Origin: Oryzihumus sp036391795
GTDB taxonomy: Bacteria > Actinomycetota > Actinomycetes > Actinomycetales > Dermatophilaceae
Length of the DNA: 26,183 bases
Reading direction: 5' to 3'
NCBI RefSeq assembly: GCF_036391795.1
Contig: NZ_DASVZH010000044.1
Coordinates: 1-26,183, forward strand
In this document: positions 14,807 through 22,976 of the stretch, piece by piece
Numbering within the stretch: position 1 is the first letter of the stretch
Layout of the letters: every line of letters starts with the position of its first letter
The notes under the pieces: generated by a model
The model's input: the letters and a program-made list of their open reading frames with translations, nothing else
Database searches by the model: none
What the model was told of the DNA's origin: nothing
Position numbers and translations under genes: made by a program

Positions 14807-16299
14807 CCGATCTTGTCGAGGTGCGCCGCGGCGCCTACTACGACTCGGTGAGCCTGATGCAGGTCTCCCGGGCCGTCGGTGCGGCCCCGGGCGTCAGCGC
14901 GGCGCTCGTGGCCATGGCCACCGAGCTCAACACCGATCTCCTGGCTGGCATGGGCTTCACGCTCGGCGAGCCGGTCGGCCCCAACGACATGCTCGTGGCC
15001 ATCCGCGGCGACGACGAGGCGGCGCTCGACGCCGGCCGCTCCGCCCTGGACGCCGCCCTGGCCGGCCTGAAGGCCGCCGGCGCCCATGCCGGCGGGTTCG
15101 GTGACGCCCCGCCGCCGCGCACCCTCGGGTCAGCGGCCGCCATCACCGGCGCCAACCTGGCCCTGATCTCGGTCCCCGGCCGCAACGCCTTCGTCGACGC
15201 CATGGACGCCGTCCGCTCCGGGATGTCGGTCGTGCTGTTCTCCGACAACGTCGGCGTGCAGGAGGAGGTCGCGCTCAAGGACGCCGCCCTCGAGGCCGAC
15301 GTGCTGGTCATGGGCCCCGACTGCGGCACCGCGGTCGTCGGCGGCGTGGCCCTGGGCTTCGCCAACGCCGCCCGCGCCGGCTCGGTCGGCCTCGTCGCGG
15401 CCTCCGGCACCGGCGCCCAGCAGGTCATGTGCCTGCTCGACGCCGCCGGTGTCGGCATGAGCCACTGCCTCGGCGTGGGCGGGCGCGACCTGTCCTCGGC
15501 GGTGCGGGGACGCTCCACCAGGCAGGCCCTCGCCGCCCTGGCTGCCGACCCCGCCACCGAGTCGGTCATCGTCGTGTCCAAGCCTCCGGCCGCCGAGGTG
15601 CTCGAGGACGTGCAGGCGTATGCCGCGTCGCTGGGCAAGCCGGTCCACTGGGCCACCCTGGGCGCCGGCCGCCCCGACCTGACCTCGGCCGTGGAGGCCG
15701 CACTGGAGGGCGAGGGGCACGGCATACCGCAGTGGCCGAGCTGGCCGGCCCCAACGCAGGAGTCGCCGGTGCCCGGTGCGCTGCGCGGGCTGTTCTGCGG
15801 CGGCACCCTGGCCGACGAGGCGATGCTCGTCGCCGCCGGGGCCCTCGGCCCGATCCGGTCCAACATCCCGCTGTCGCCCGAGCTGGCCCTGGGGCCGGAC
15901 CTGCGCAGCGACTCCCACCTGGTCATCGACTTCGGCGACGACGGCCTGACCCAGGGCCGGGCGCACCCGATGATCGACCCGTCACTGCGGCTGGAGCGGA
16001 TCGCCGCCGAGGGCGCCGACCCGACCTGCGGGGTGCTGCTGCTCGACCTCGTCCTGGGCTTCGGCTCGCACAGCGACCCCGCCGGGGAGCTGGCCGAGGC
16101 CGTCGAGGGCGCCCGCAAGGCCGCCGCCGACGGGGGCCGCTCGCTCCCGGTCGTGGTCTCCCTGACCGGCGTCGAGTCCGACCCGCAGGGCCTGAGCGCC
16201 TGTGCGAAGACGCTGCAGGCCGCCGGCGCGTCGGTGTTCCTGTCCAACGCCCAGGCCACGCGCCACGCCCTGTCCCTGCTCGCCGACGCCCAGGCCTGA
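14803..16299 (+). CDS. fdrA: FdrA/AllF, acyl-CoA synthetase-like subunit of oxamate carbamoyltransferase
   Basis: Predicted 498 residues, somewhat shorter than E. coli FdrA (about 555). It has the succinyl-CoA-synthetase-like layout: DNVGVQEEVALKDAALEADVLVMGPDCGTAVVGG (GPDCGTA at 171-177), LGFANAARAGSVGLVAASGTGAQQV (ASGTG at 200-204), then SHCLGVGGRDLSSAVRG and a second Rossmann-like half ending near LSNAQATRHALSLL. Despite its common name (acyl-CoA synthetase FdrA), it is best read as the phosphotransferase-like subunit of the oxalurate/ureido-acid transcarbamylase. The GTG start overlaps the allH stop. A 12-base gap separates it from allG. Confidence 0.92.
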   Translation: MTDLVEVRRGAYYDSVSLMQVSRAVGAAPGVSAALVAMATELNTDLLAGMGFTLGEPVGPNDMLVAIRGDDEAALDAGRSALDAALAGLKAAGAHAGGFGDAPPPRTLGSAAAITGANLALISVPGRNAFVDAMDAVRSGMSVVLFSDNVGVQEEVALKDAALEADVLVMGPDCGTAVVGGVALGFANAARAGSVGLVAASGTGAQQVMCLLDAAGVGMSHCLGVGGRDLSSAVRGRSTRQALAALAADPATESVIVVSKPPAAEVLEDVQAYAASLGKPVHWATLGAGRPDLTSAVEAALEGEGHGIPQWPSWPAPTQESPVPGALRGLFCGGTLADEAMLVAAGALGPIRSNIPLSPELALGPDLRSDSHLVIDFGDDGLTQGRAHPMIDPSLRLERIAAEGADPTCGVLLLDLVLGFGSHSDPAGELAEAVEGARKAAADGGRSLPVVVSLTGVESDPQGLSACAKTLQAAGASVFLSNAQATRHALSLLADAQA

Positions 16300-16311
16300 G
16301 AAGGAGTTTCG

Positions 16312-17733
16312 ATGACCGACACCACCACGCCCCTGCACGGCCTGCTGTCCACCGAGCCCTCCATCGTGACCGCCGGCGTCGGGCTGTTCGCCGACGCGCT
16401 GCGCGCCCAGGCCGCCCAGGTCACCGAGGTCGACTGGCGCCCCCCGATGGACGGCACCGAGGCCGACCTGGCCCGGGTCATGGCCGACCCGCGCCGCGAG
16501 GAGGCCAACCGCACCGCCGTCTCCCGGCTCATGGCGGCCGGCGCCGAGCTGGTCGACGTGCGTCCGGCCAGCGAGGCTCTCGGCATGGAGAAGGGCGTCT
16601 TCTTCCACGCCGGGCCGCCGATCACCTGGGACCGCGCGTCCGGGCCGATGAGGGGCGCGCTCATCGGCGGCATGCTCTTCGAGGGCCTGGCCGACAGCCC
16701 CGAGGAGGCCGAGAAGCACCTGGCCTCCGGCGAGGTCACCCTCGACCCCTGCCACCACCACCACGCGGTCGGCCCGATGGCCGGGGTGGTGTCCCCGTCG
16801 ATGTGGATGTTCGAGCTGCGCGACCCGGTGCACGGCGGCCGCGCCTGGTGCTCCCTCAACGAGGGACTGGGCAAGGTGCTGCGCTATGGCGCCTACGGCC
16901 CGGAGGTGATCGAGCGGCTGCAGTGGATGGCCAACGTGCTGGGACCGTTGCTGCAGAAGGCCGTTCGCGCCCACGGACCGGTGGACATCAAGGCGGTCAT
17001 CGCCCAGATGCTGCAGATGGGCGACGAGGGCCACAACCGCAACCGGGCCGGGACGCTGATGTTCCTGCGCGACATCCTCCCGTCGCTGATCACCGTCGAC
17101 GCCCCCTCCTCCGACATCGCCGAGGCGGTGCGGTTCATGGGCGCCAACGACCACTTCTTCCTCAACCTCGACATGCCGGCATGCAAGCTGGCGACCGACG
17201 CGGCGCGGGACGTGCCCGGCTCGACCATGGTCGTGACGATGGCGCGCAACGGCACCGACTTCGGCATCCAGGTCTCCGGCACCGGCGACGAGTGGTTCAC
17301 CGGGCCGGCCAACACCCCGGAGGGCCTGTTCCTGGGCTCCTACGGTCCCGAGGACGCCAACCCCGACATCGGCGACTCGGCGATCACCGAGACCGCAGGC
17401 ATCGGCGGCTTCGCCATGGCGGCGGCCCCGGCAATCGTGCGCTTCGTCGGCGGCGACGTGCCGCTCGCGCTGCGGGCGACCCGCTCGATGTACGAGATCA
17501 CCCTCGAGGAGCACCCCTCGTTCCAGGTGCCGATCCTGGAGTTCCGCGGCACCCCGAGCGGCATCGACGTCACGAAGGTCGTGCGCACCGGGATCCTGCC
17601 GCAGATCAACACCGGCATGGCCGGGGCAGTTGCCGGCACCGGGCAGGTCGGCGCCGGCCTGGTCACCCCGCCGGAGCAGTGCTTCCCGGCGGCGCTGGCC
17701 GCCCTGGCCAAGGCGGTGCCGGACTCCGTCTGA
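16312..17733 (+). CDS. allG: DUF1116 protein, oxamate carbamoyltransferase subunit AllG
   Basis: Predicted 473 residues. DUF1116/YlbE hallmarks: FFHAGPPITWDRASGPMRGALIGGMLFEG at about 97-125 and LDPCHHHHAVGPMAGVVSPSMWMFEL at about 144-169, followed by LNEGLGKVLRYGAYGPEVIERLQWM and MARNGTDFGIQVSGTGDEWFTGPA. The conserved His cluster and Cys could bind metal or phosphate, but this is inference. The ATG at 16312 has a clear AAGGAG 6 bases upstream. With allH and fdrA it should release carbamoyl phosphate from a ureido acid. No carbamate kinase gene is present in the window to use that product. Confidence 0.92.
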   Translation: MTDTTTPLHGLLSTEPSIVTAGVGLFADALRAQAAQVTEVDWRPPMDGTEADLARVMADPRREEANRTAVSRLMAAGAELVDVRPASEALGMEKGVFFHAGPPITWDRASGPMRGALIGGMLFEGLADSPEEAEKHLASGEVTLDPCHHHHAVGPMAGVVSPSMWMFELRDPVHGGRAWCSLNEGLGKVLRYGAYGPEVIERLQWMANVLGPLLQKAVRAHGPVDIKAVIAQMLQMGDEGHNRNRAGTLMFLRDILPSLITVDAPSSDIAEAVRFMGANDHFFLNLDMPACKLATDAARDVPGSTMVVTMARNGTDFGIQVSGTGDEWFTGPANTPEGLFLGSYGPEDANPDIGDSAITETAGIGGFAMAAAPAIVRFVGGDVPLALRATRSMYEITLEEHPSFQVPILEFRGTPSGIDVTKVVRTGILPQINTGMAGAVAGTGQVGAGLVTPPEQCFPAALAALAKAVPDSV

Positions 17734-17762
17734 CCGGCGCGCACCGTCACGGTGCACACGTT

Positions 17763-17804
17763 GGGGCTGCTGCGGCCCGGGATCCCCCGGCTCGCAGCAG
17801 CCCC
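17763..17804. terminator. Bidirectional terminator between allG and the MocA-like gene
   Basis: Perfect 12-base arms (17763-17774 and 17793-17804) surround an 18-base GC-rich loop, followed by TTCTT on the plus strand. It lies between two convergent stop codons (17733 and 17822). A smaller dyad, GCACCGT-C-ACGGTGC at 17741-17755, precedes it. Confidence 0.8.
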
Positions 17805-17821
17805 TTCTTGCGCAACGGGAC

Positions 17822-18415
17822 TCAGCCGGAGAGGTCCGCCGGTGTGTCGATGTCCCGCCACGGCCCGAGGTCGCCGCATTCCACCGGCACCACCAGCCCC
17901 TGGTGCTCGCGCAGCCACGCCCGGGCCCCCTCGTCGCCGCGCACCGCGTCGGCCACCTCCGCCCACACCTCGCGCACCAGTCCCACCGGGGTCCGCTGCT
18001 GCCCCCGGTATGCCGCGACGGCGGCGGTCGCGCCGTCGGCCAGGGCCGCGACCACCCGGCGCAGGTGCGCGGCCCCCACGCCGGGGGTGTCGACCAGGGT
18101 GACCACGAGGGCGTCGACGTCGGGGTGCGCCGCGACCACGGCCAGGCCGGCGCGCAGCGAGGACGCCTGGCCGGTCTCCCACTCGGGGTTGTGCGCGACC
18201 ACGACCTCGGGGCGGTCCTGCTGGTCGGTCCCGGCCGGTGGCTCCGGCTCGACCGCAGCCGCCCCGGTCACCACGACGACCGGGTCGAGCCCGGCCCGGG
18301 CACAGGCCTCCACCGCGAGGTCGACCAGGCGGCGCCCGTCGAGCACCACCTGCGCCTTCGGCCGGCCCAGTCGGACCCCGGCGCCCGCGGCGAGCACCAC
18401 GCCGGCGACCTTCAC
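17822..18415 (-). CDS. MobA/MocA-like molybdenum cofactor nucleotidyltransferase
   Basis: Predicted 197 residues. The N-terminal nucleotide-binding signature is LAAGAGVRLGRPKA at 8-21, followed by VDLAVEACARAGLDPVVVVTG; VDTPGV in the middle and DIDTPADL at the C-terminus are also typical. MocA-type enzymes add CMP to molybdopterin for xanthine-dehydrogenase-family enzymes, and MobA adds GMP. The context (xdhC, MoxR and vWA in the same operon, CoxL-type enzyme nearby) favours the cytidylyltransferase, but the sequence alone does not prove CTP use. The GTG at 18415 overlaps the xdhC stop. Last gene of the maturation operon. Confidence 0.85.
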   Translation of the reverse strand: MKVAGVVLAAGAGVRLGRPKAQVVLDGRRLVDLAVEACARAGLDPVVVVTGAAAVEPEPPAGTDQQDRPEVVVAHNPEWETGQASSLRAGLAVVAAHPDVDALVVTLVDTPGVGAAHLRRVVAALADGATAAVAAYRGQQRTPVGLVREVWAEVADAVRGDEGARAWLREHQGLVVPVECGDLGPWRDIDTPADLSG

Positions 18416-19560
18416 GGCGCGGTGAGGGCCGGCACCGGCGCCGGGTCGCGGTGGATCCGGCCGTCGAGGTCGCTGAGCCGGCGACCGGTGCCACCCCACC
18501 GGGCGGCAATGATCTCGGCGGCGATCGAGACCGCCGTCTCCTCGGGGGTGCGGGCGCCCAGGTCGAGGCCGATCGGGCCGGAGAGCCGGGCCAGCTCGGC
18601 CTCGGTCACGCCGCGCTCGCGCAGCTCGGCCAGCCGGGCCGCGTGGGTGCGCCGGGAGCCCATGGCGCCGACGTAGCCGGCCGGGCTGCGCAGGGCGACC
18701 TCGAGCAGCGGGACGTCGAACTTGGGGTCGTGGGTGAGCACCGTCAGCACGGTGCTCTCCTCGACGCGGCCGGCGTCGACCTCCTGCTGCAGGAAGGCGT
18801 GCGGCCAGCGGACGACGACCTCGTCCGCCTCGGGGAAGCGCGCGGGCGTGGCGAACACGGGCCGGGCGTCGCACACGGTGACGTGGTGGCCGAGGAAGCC
18901 GCCGGTGCGCGCCACGGCGCGGGCGAAGTCGATCGCGCCGAAGACGATCATCCGCGGTCGCGGAGCGAACGCCGCCACGAACACCTCGAGCTCGTCCGGC
19001 CGGCGCTGCCCGTCCGGGCCGTAGTGGAGGACCTCGCTGTGCCCGGCGCGCAGCAGGCCCCGGGCGTCGTCGGTGACGGCGTCGTCGAGCCGGTCGGTGC
19101 CCAGCGTGCCGATCGCCATGTCCGTGAACACGATCCGACGGTCGCCCACCGCAGGGCCCTGCTCGCCCGCCGCCACGACCGTCGCGACGGCCACCGGGGT
19201 GCCGGCCTCGATCGCGTCGAGCACCGCGGCGAAGCCCGGGTCGGTGGGCGGGTTGACACGAACCACGGTGACGTCGAGCTCGCCACCACAGGTCAGCCCG
19301 ACGGAGAACGCGTCGGCGCCGCTGATCCCGTAGTGCGCCCCGCGGGCCGTGCCGTCGGCGAGCACCCGCTGCGCCACGTCGTACACGGCGCCTTCGACGC
19401 AGCCGCCGGAGATGCTGCCGACCACCGCGCCGTCGGCGTTGACCGCCATGGCCGCGCCCGCGGGGCGCGGGGAGGACTGCCAGGTGCGGGTGACCGTGGC
19501 CAGGGCGAACGGCCGTCCGTCGGCGACCCACGCGCGCAGCTCGGGGACGAGGTCACGCAT
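18412..19560 (-). CDS. xdhC: XdhC/CoxI-family Mo hydroxylase maturation protein
   Basis: Predicted 382 residues with both domains of the family. The N-terminal XdhC_CoxI domain has GSISGGCVEGAVYDVAQ and VGLTCGGELDV, with the conserved Cys residues. The C-terminal Rossmann domain starts near PRMIVFGAIDFARAVA and carries YVGAMGSRRTHAARLAELRERG and GPIGLDLGARTPEETAVSI. XdhC binds the molybdenum cofactor, helps its sulfuration and inserts it into the apo-hydroxylase. The ATG at 19560 overlaps the vWA gene end by 8 bases. The Rossmann motif reads GAIDFA rather than a strict GxGxxG. Confidence 0.92.
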   Translation of the reverse strand: MRDLVPELRAWVADGRPFALATVTRTWQSSPRPAGAAMAVNADGAVVGSISGGCVEGAVYDVAQRVLADGTARGAHYGISGADAFSVGLTCGGELDVTVVRVNPPTDPGFAAVLDAIEAGTPVAVATVVAAGEQGPAVGDRRIVFTDMAIGTLGTDRLDDAVTDDARGLLRAGHSEVLHYGPDGQRRPDELEVFVAAFAPRPRMIVFGAIDFARAVARTGGFLGHHVTVCDARPVFATPARFPEADEVVVRWPHAFLQQEVDAGRVEESTVLTVLTHDPKFDVPLLEVALRSPAGYVGAMGSRRTHAARLAELRERGVTEAELARLSGPIGLDLGARTPEETAVSIAAEIIAARWGGTGRRLSDLDGRIHRDPAPVPALTAP

Positions 19561-20686
19561 GGCTGGGCTCCCGGCGCCGGCTGTGGTCGGCGGCGATGAC
19601 CCGGGCGAGCTGCTCGAGCGTGGCGACGCTGTGCCCGGCGAGGAAGTCGTCGACCGACGGCAGCGCCGCCTGCATCCCGGCGGTGGCGGGGGCGTAGCCC
19701 TCCTTGCCCTTGTGCGGGTTGACCCAGATGACCCGGTGGGCCAGCCGGTGCAGCCGCTCCATCTGCGCGCGCAGCTCGGTGGTGTCGCCACGCTCCCATC
19801 CGTCGGAGGCGATGACGACGACGGCGCCGCGCAGGAGGCCCCGCTGCCCCCACGTGGTCAGCAGCTGGCGCAGGTTGTCACCGAGCCGGGTGCCACCGGA
19901 CCAGTCGGGGACCGTCACGGCGAACGCGGCCAGCGCGGCGTCGACGGTCGGCTGGCGCAGGGCGCTGGTGACCCGGGTCAGCCGGGTGCCGACGGTGAGG
20001 ACCTCGGTGCGCGGGCGGGTGCGGGCCAGGGCATGGCCGAAACGCAGGAACGCGTCGGCGTAGGCCTTCATCGAGCCCGACACGTCGAGCACGAGGACGA
20101 CCCGGCGCGGTGTGACCGTGCGCCGGCGGTGTCGCAGCCGGGCCGGCTCCCCGCCGGCGCGGAGCATGGCCGCAGTGGTGCCGCGCCGGTCCAGCTGACC
20201 TCGTCGGGCCGGGGCGGTGCGGCGGGAGACCCGGTGCGGGCCGTCCGGGGAGATCGCGGCCACGAGGCGGTGCACGGCGGCACGCTCGTGCTCCTCGAGG
20301 CGGGCGACGTCCTTGTGCCGCAGCACCTCCCGGGCACTGGCGGTGCTCGTCACGGCCGCGTCCTCGCCGTCGCCGTCGCCGGCTCCCGGGTCCTCGATGC
20401 CGACGGCGCGCTCGACGTCGACCCGCGCCCGGGCCTGCGGGGCCGCGTCGCCGGGGCGGAAGTACCCCTTGAAGACACGGTCGTAGACGGCGATGTCCTC
20501 GGCCCGCGAGCAGCACGTCAGCCGTCCGGCCCAGTAGACGTCCTGGCGGGACAGCGCATCGAGCCGGGTGAGCGCCTCGAGGAAGGAGCGGACCCGGTCG
20601 GGGTGGGCGGCCACGCCGGCACGGCGCAGCGCCTGGCCGAAGCCGACCATGACCTCCTCGAGCGGGACGGTGGCCACCGGGGTCAC
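19553..20686 (-). CDS. CoxE-like von Willebrand factor A domain protein
   Basis: Predicted 377 residues. The C-terminal vWA domain has a complete MIDAS: DVSGSMK at 201-207, a GGTRLG Thr and an ASDGWERGD Asp. The N-terminal helical part contains the SRAEDIAVYDRVFKGYF stretch typical of CoxE. A charged Asp/Glu/Gly-rich linker (about 98-112) separates the halves. CoxE works with the MoxR-type ATPase CoxD in maturing the active site of Mo hydroxylases in Oligotropha. The GTG at 20686 overlaps the MoxR stop (GTGA), so the two are translated together. Confidence 0.9.
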   Translation of the reverse strand: MTPVATVPLEEVMVGFGQALRRAGVAAHPDRVRSFLEALTRLDALSRQDVYWAGRLTCCSRAEDIAVYDRVFKGYFRPGDAAPQARARVDVERAVGIEDPGAGDGDGEDAAVTSTASAREVLRHKDVARLEEHERAAVHRLVAAISPDGPHRVSRRTAPARRGQLDRRGTTAAMLRAGGEPARLRHRRRTVTPRRVVLVLDVSGSMKAYADAFLRFGHALARTRPRTEVLTVGTRLTRVTSALRQPTVDAALAAFAVTVPDWSGGTRLGDNLRQLLTTWGQRGLLRGAVVVIASDGWERGDTTELRAQMERLHRLAHRVIWVNPHKGKEGYAPATAGMQAALPSVDDFLAGHSVATLEQLARVIAADHSRRREPSHA

Positions 20687-21573
20687 CGCGCGACGAGGTC
20701 GGCGACGCCGTGGGCGGTGATCGCCTCGAGGTCCTCGCGGTACTTGGCGACGGCGCCGAGCGAGGCGGTGGCCAGCTCGGGGGTCAGGTCGACGGCCCCG
20801 AGCGCCTGCAGGCACCGGGCCCAGTCCAGGGACTCGGCGACGCCGGGCGGCTTCAGCAGGCCGAGCCCACGCAACCGGGCCACCGCGTCGGCGACCTGGG
20901 CGGCGAGGGACTCGGACAGCCCCGGCACGCGCCGGCGCAGGATGGCGATCTCGCGCTCCCGGCCCGGGTGGTCCATCCAGTGGTAGAGGCAGCGGCGCTT
21001 GAGCGCGTCGTGCACGTCGCGGGTGCGGTTGCTGGTGATGATGACGACCGGCGGCACCTGCGCCCGGACCGTGCCGAGCTCGGGGATGGTGACCGCGAAG
21101 TCGCTGAGCACCTCCAGCAGGAACGCCTCGAACTCGTCGTCGGCCCGGTCGATCTCGTCGACGAGCAGGACGCTGCGGTGCTCGGCGGTGGAGGTCTCCA
21201 GCGCCCGCAGCACCGGCCGGGCCAGCAGGAAGCGCCGGTCGTAGAGCGAGGCCTCGGTCGCGGCGGGGTCGGTGATGCCGCTGGCCTCGGCAGCGCGCAG
21301 GTGCAGCAGCTGGCGGGGGAAGTCCCAGTCGTAGAGGGCCTGGGTGGAGTCGATGCCCTCGTAGCACTGCAGGCGCACCAGCTCCCCGCCGAGCTCCTGC
21401 GCCAGGGCCAGCGCGAGGCTGGTCTTGCCCACGCCGGGCTCACCCTCGCAGAAGAGCGGTCGCTCGAGCTGCAGCGCCAGGAACGCCGCGGTGGCCAGGC
21501 CCTCGTCGGCGAGGTAGCCCACCCGGTCGAGGGCGTCGGCAATCGCCTGGGAGCTGCTGGTATCGACGGCCAA
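20683..21573 (-). CDS. MoxR-family AAA+ ATPase (CoxD-like)
   Basis: Predicted 296 residues. Walker A GEPGVGKTS at 44-52, Walker B LLVDEIDRAD at 136-145, and the sensor 1 Asn and Arg region in VIITSNRTRDVHDALKRRCLYHW. It probably remodels the Mo enzyme or its cofactor site together with the vWA protein. I chose the TTG at 21573 because GGAGG lies exactly 7 bases upstream (21581-21585); a GTG further upstream (in the SVIDAARP context) is an alternative. The long open frame to 22242 is a shadow of the divergent gene. First gene of MoxR-vWA-xdhC-MocA. Confidence 0.9.
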   Translation of the reverse strand: MAVDTSSSQAIADALDRVGYLADEGLATAAFLALQLERPLFCEGEPGVGKTSLALALAQELGGELVRLQCYEGIDSTQALYDWDFPRQLLHLRAAEASGITDPAATEASLYDRRFLLARPVLRALETSTAEHRSVLLVDEIDRADDEFEAFLLEVLSDFAVTIPELGTVRAQVPPVVIITSNRTRDVHDALKRRCLYHWMDHPGREREIAILRRRVPGLSESLAAQVADAVARLRGLGLLKPPGVAESLDWARCLQALGAVDLTPELATASLGAVAKYREDLEAITAHGVADLVAR

Positions 21574-21640
21574 CTCGGGTCCTCCGGCGTGCGGGCGGGC
21601 TGCGTCGATCACGCTACGCCACGGGGGTGCCCCGTCCGTG

Positions 21641-21657
21641 GTGAGAACCTGCCAAGA
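21641..21657. repeat. 17-base repeat, copy 2 (upstream of the MoxR gene)
   Basis: GTGAGAACCTGCCAAGA differs at one base from 4680-4696. It begins 67 bases beyond the proposed TTG start and contains one TGCCAA half-site. Unlike copy 1 it is not part of a perfect palindrome. It may link control of the maturation operon with hyuAB (inference). Confidence 0.55.
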
Positions 21658-21737
21658 GCCGGTATGCCGGGTTGGTGCGTTCCGATGAACCTGCGGCAAG
21701 CGCTCAGTCCTGGCTCCGCATCTGCTGCCTTTTGTCC

Positions 21738-21765
21738 TTGTTCCTTCCGCATCTGCGGATAGGCT
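21738..21765 (+). promoter_or_regulatory. Promoter of the Mop-domain regulator and modABC (leaderless)
   Basis: TAGGCT at 21760-21765 is a good actinobacterial -10 box, with a weak -35 TTGTTC at 21738-21743 (16-base spacer). The ATG follows 6 bases after the -10 box, so transcription would start at or beside the start codon, giving a leaderless mRNA. No ribosome site precedes the ATG, which agrees. Confidence 0.6.
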
Positions 21766-21771
21766 GCTGTC

Positions 21772-22179
21772 ATGCCGACCTTCCGGATCCGCGAGGCCGC
21801 CGAGCTGCTCGGCGTCAGCGACGACACCGTTCGGCGCTGGGCCGAGGCCGGCCGGCTCGACACGGTCACCGACGCCTCGGGCAAACGCACCGTCGAGGGC
21901 GCGGTGCTCGCCCGCTTCGCCGAGGAGCTGGCCGCAGCCATCGAGCGGCCCCAGCCCCGGCCCGTGGTCTCGGAGTCCGCGCGCAACCGGTTCCAGGGGC
22001 TGGTCACCAAGGTGCTGCGCGACACGGTGATGGCCCAGGTCGAGATCCAGGCCGGCCCACACCGCTTCGTCTCGCTGATGAGCAGGGAGGCCGCCGACGA
22101 GCTCGGGCTGGAGCCCGGCGTCCTGGCGATCGCCGCCGTGAAGTCCACCAACGTCGTCGTGGAGGTACCGGCCCAGTGA
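21772..22179 (+). CDS. Helix-turn-helix protein with Mop/TOBE molybdate-binding domain
   Basis: Predicted 135 residues. Residues 1 to about 55 are a MerR/excisionase-like DNA-binding domain (FRIREAAELLGVSDDTVRRWAEAGRL). Residues about 68-133 are a single Mop domain (SARNRFQGLVTKVLRDTVMAQVEIQ ... VLAIAAVKSTNVVVEVP) that binds molybdate or tungstate oxyanions. It is a likely molybdate-responsive regulator or storage-type molbindin of modABC, functionally comparable to ModE but with a different DNA-binding domain. The stop overlaps the modA start (GTGA). The start fits the leaderless promoter. Confidence 0.9.
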   Translation: MPTFRIREAAELLGVSDDTVRRWAEAGRLDTVTDASGKRTVEGAVLARFAEELAAAIERPQPRPVVSESARNRFQGLVTKVLRDTVMAQVEIQAGPHRFVSLMSREAADELGLEPGVLAIAAVKSTNVVVEVPAQ

Positions 22180-22976
22180 ACGCGCGCCGTGCATCCGTGC
22201 TGACCAGCCTCGCCGCCGGAGCCGTCCTCGCCCTCGCCGCATGCGGCTCGTCGGGATCGGGCCCAGGTGCCGCGATGTCGGGGCAAGGCTCCTCGTCCGC
22301 GATCAGCGGCACGGTCACCGTGCTGGCCGCGGCCTCGCTGAAGGAAGCCTTCACCACCCTGGGGGCGCAGTTCGAGAAGCAGCACCCCGGCACCAGGGTG
22401 GTCTTCAGCTTCGGCCCGAGCTCCGGCCTGGCCCAGCAGGTCAACCAGGGCGCCCCGGCCGACGTGTTCGCCTCGGCGAGCACGAAGAACATGGACCAGG
22501 TGGTGCAGGCCGGCGGCGCCACGTCACCGAAGCCCTTTGCCTCCAACGAGATGGAGATCGCGGTGCCGGCGACGAACCCGGCCCACGTCACCGGCGTGAA
22601 GGACCTGGCCAGGGCGGCCGTCAAGGTGGCCCTGTGCCAGAGCCAGGTGCCGTGCGGGGTGACGGCGGCCAAGGTGTTCACCAACGCCGGGATCACGGTC
22701 ACCCCGGTGACCCAGGAGGTCGACGTGAAGTCGGTGCTGGCCAAGGTCAGCCTGGGGGAGGTCGATGCGGGTGTCGTCTACGTGACCGACGTGCGTTCCG
22801 CCGGCAGCAAGGTCACGGGCATCGAGATCCCGGCCGACGTCAACGCGTCGACGTCTTACCCGATCGCCACGCTGACCAAGGCGCCGAACAAGGCTGCGGC
22901 TCAGGCGTTCACCGCGTTCGTGCTCTCCGGCGCCGGCCAGCAGGTCCTCGCCGCCGACGGGTTCGCCAAGCCGTGA
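22176..22976 (+). CDS. modA: Molybdate ABC transporter substrate-binding lipoprotein ModA
   Basis: Predicted 266 residues. The signal peptide ends in the lipobox LAAC (residues 20-23), so C23 is lipidated and the protein is anchored outside the membrane. A Gly/Ser-rich spacer follows, then the ModA fold: TVLAAASLKEAFTTLG (oxyanion-contact Ser at about 54), FSFGPSSGLAQQVNQGAPADVFASAS and GVVYVTDV. The GTG at 22176 overlaps the upstream stop; GGAGG lies 10 bases before it. It delivers molybdate to ModBC, needed for the Mo hydroxylase at 6449-10265. Confidence 0.94.
   Translation: MNARRASVLTSLAAGAVLALAACGSSGSGPGAAMSGQGSSSAISGTVTVLAAASLKEAFTTLGAQFEKQHPGTRVVFSFGPSSGLAQQVNQGAPADVFASASTKNMDQVVQAGGATSPKPFASNEMEIAVPATNPAHVTGVKDLARAAVKVALCQSQVPCGVTAAKVFTNAGITVTPVTQEVDVKSVLAKVSLGEVDAGVVYVTDVRSAGSKVTGIEIPADVNASTSYPIATLTKAPNKAAAQAFTAFVLSGAGQQVLAADGFAKP

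Noticed and set aside
14838..16874. Long minus-strand open frame opposite fdrA and allG (678 codons)
   Set aside because: Ser/Ala/Arg/Pro-rich antisense translation with no domain; both sense genes are certain.
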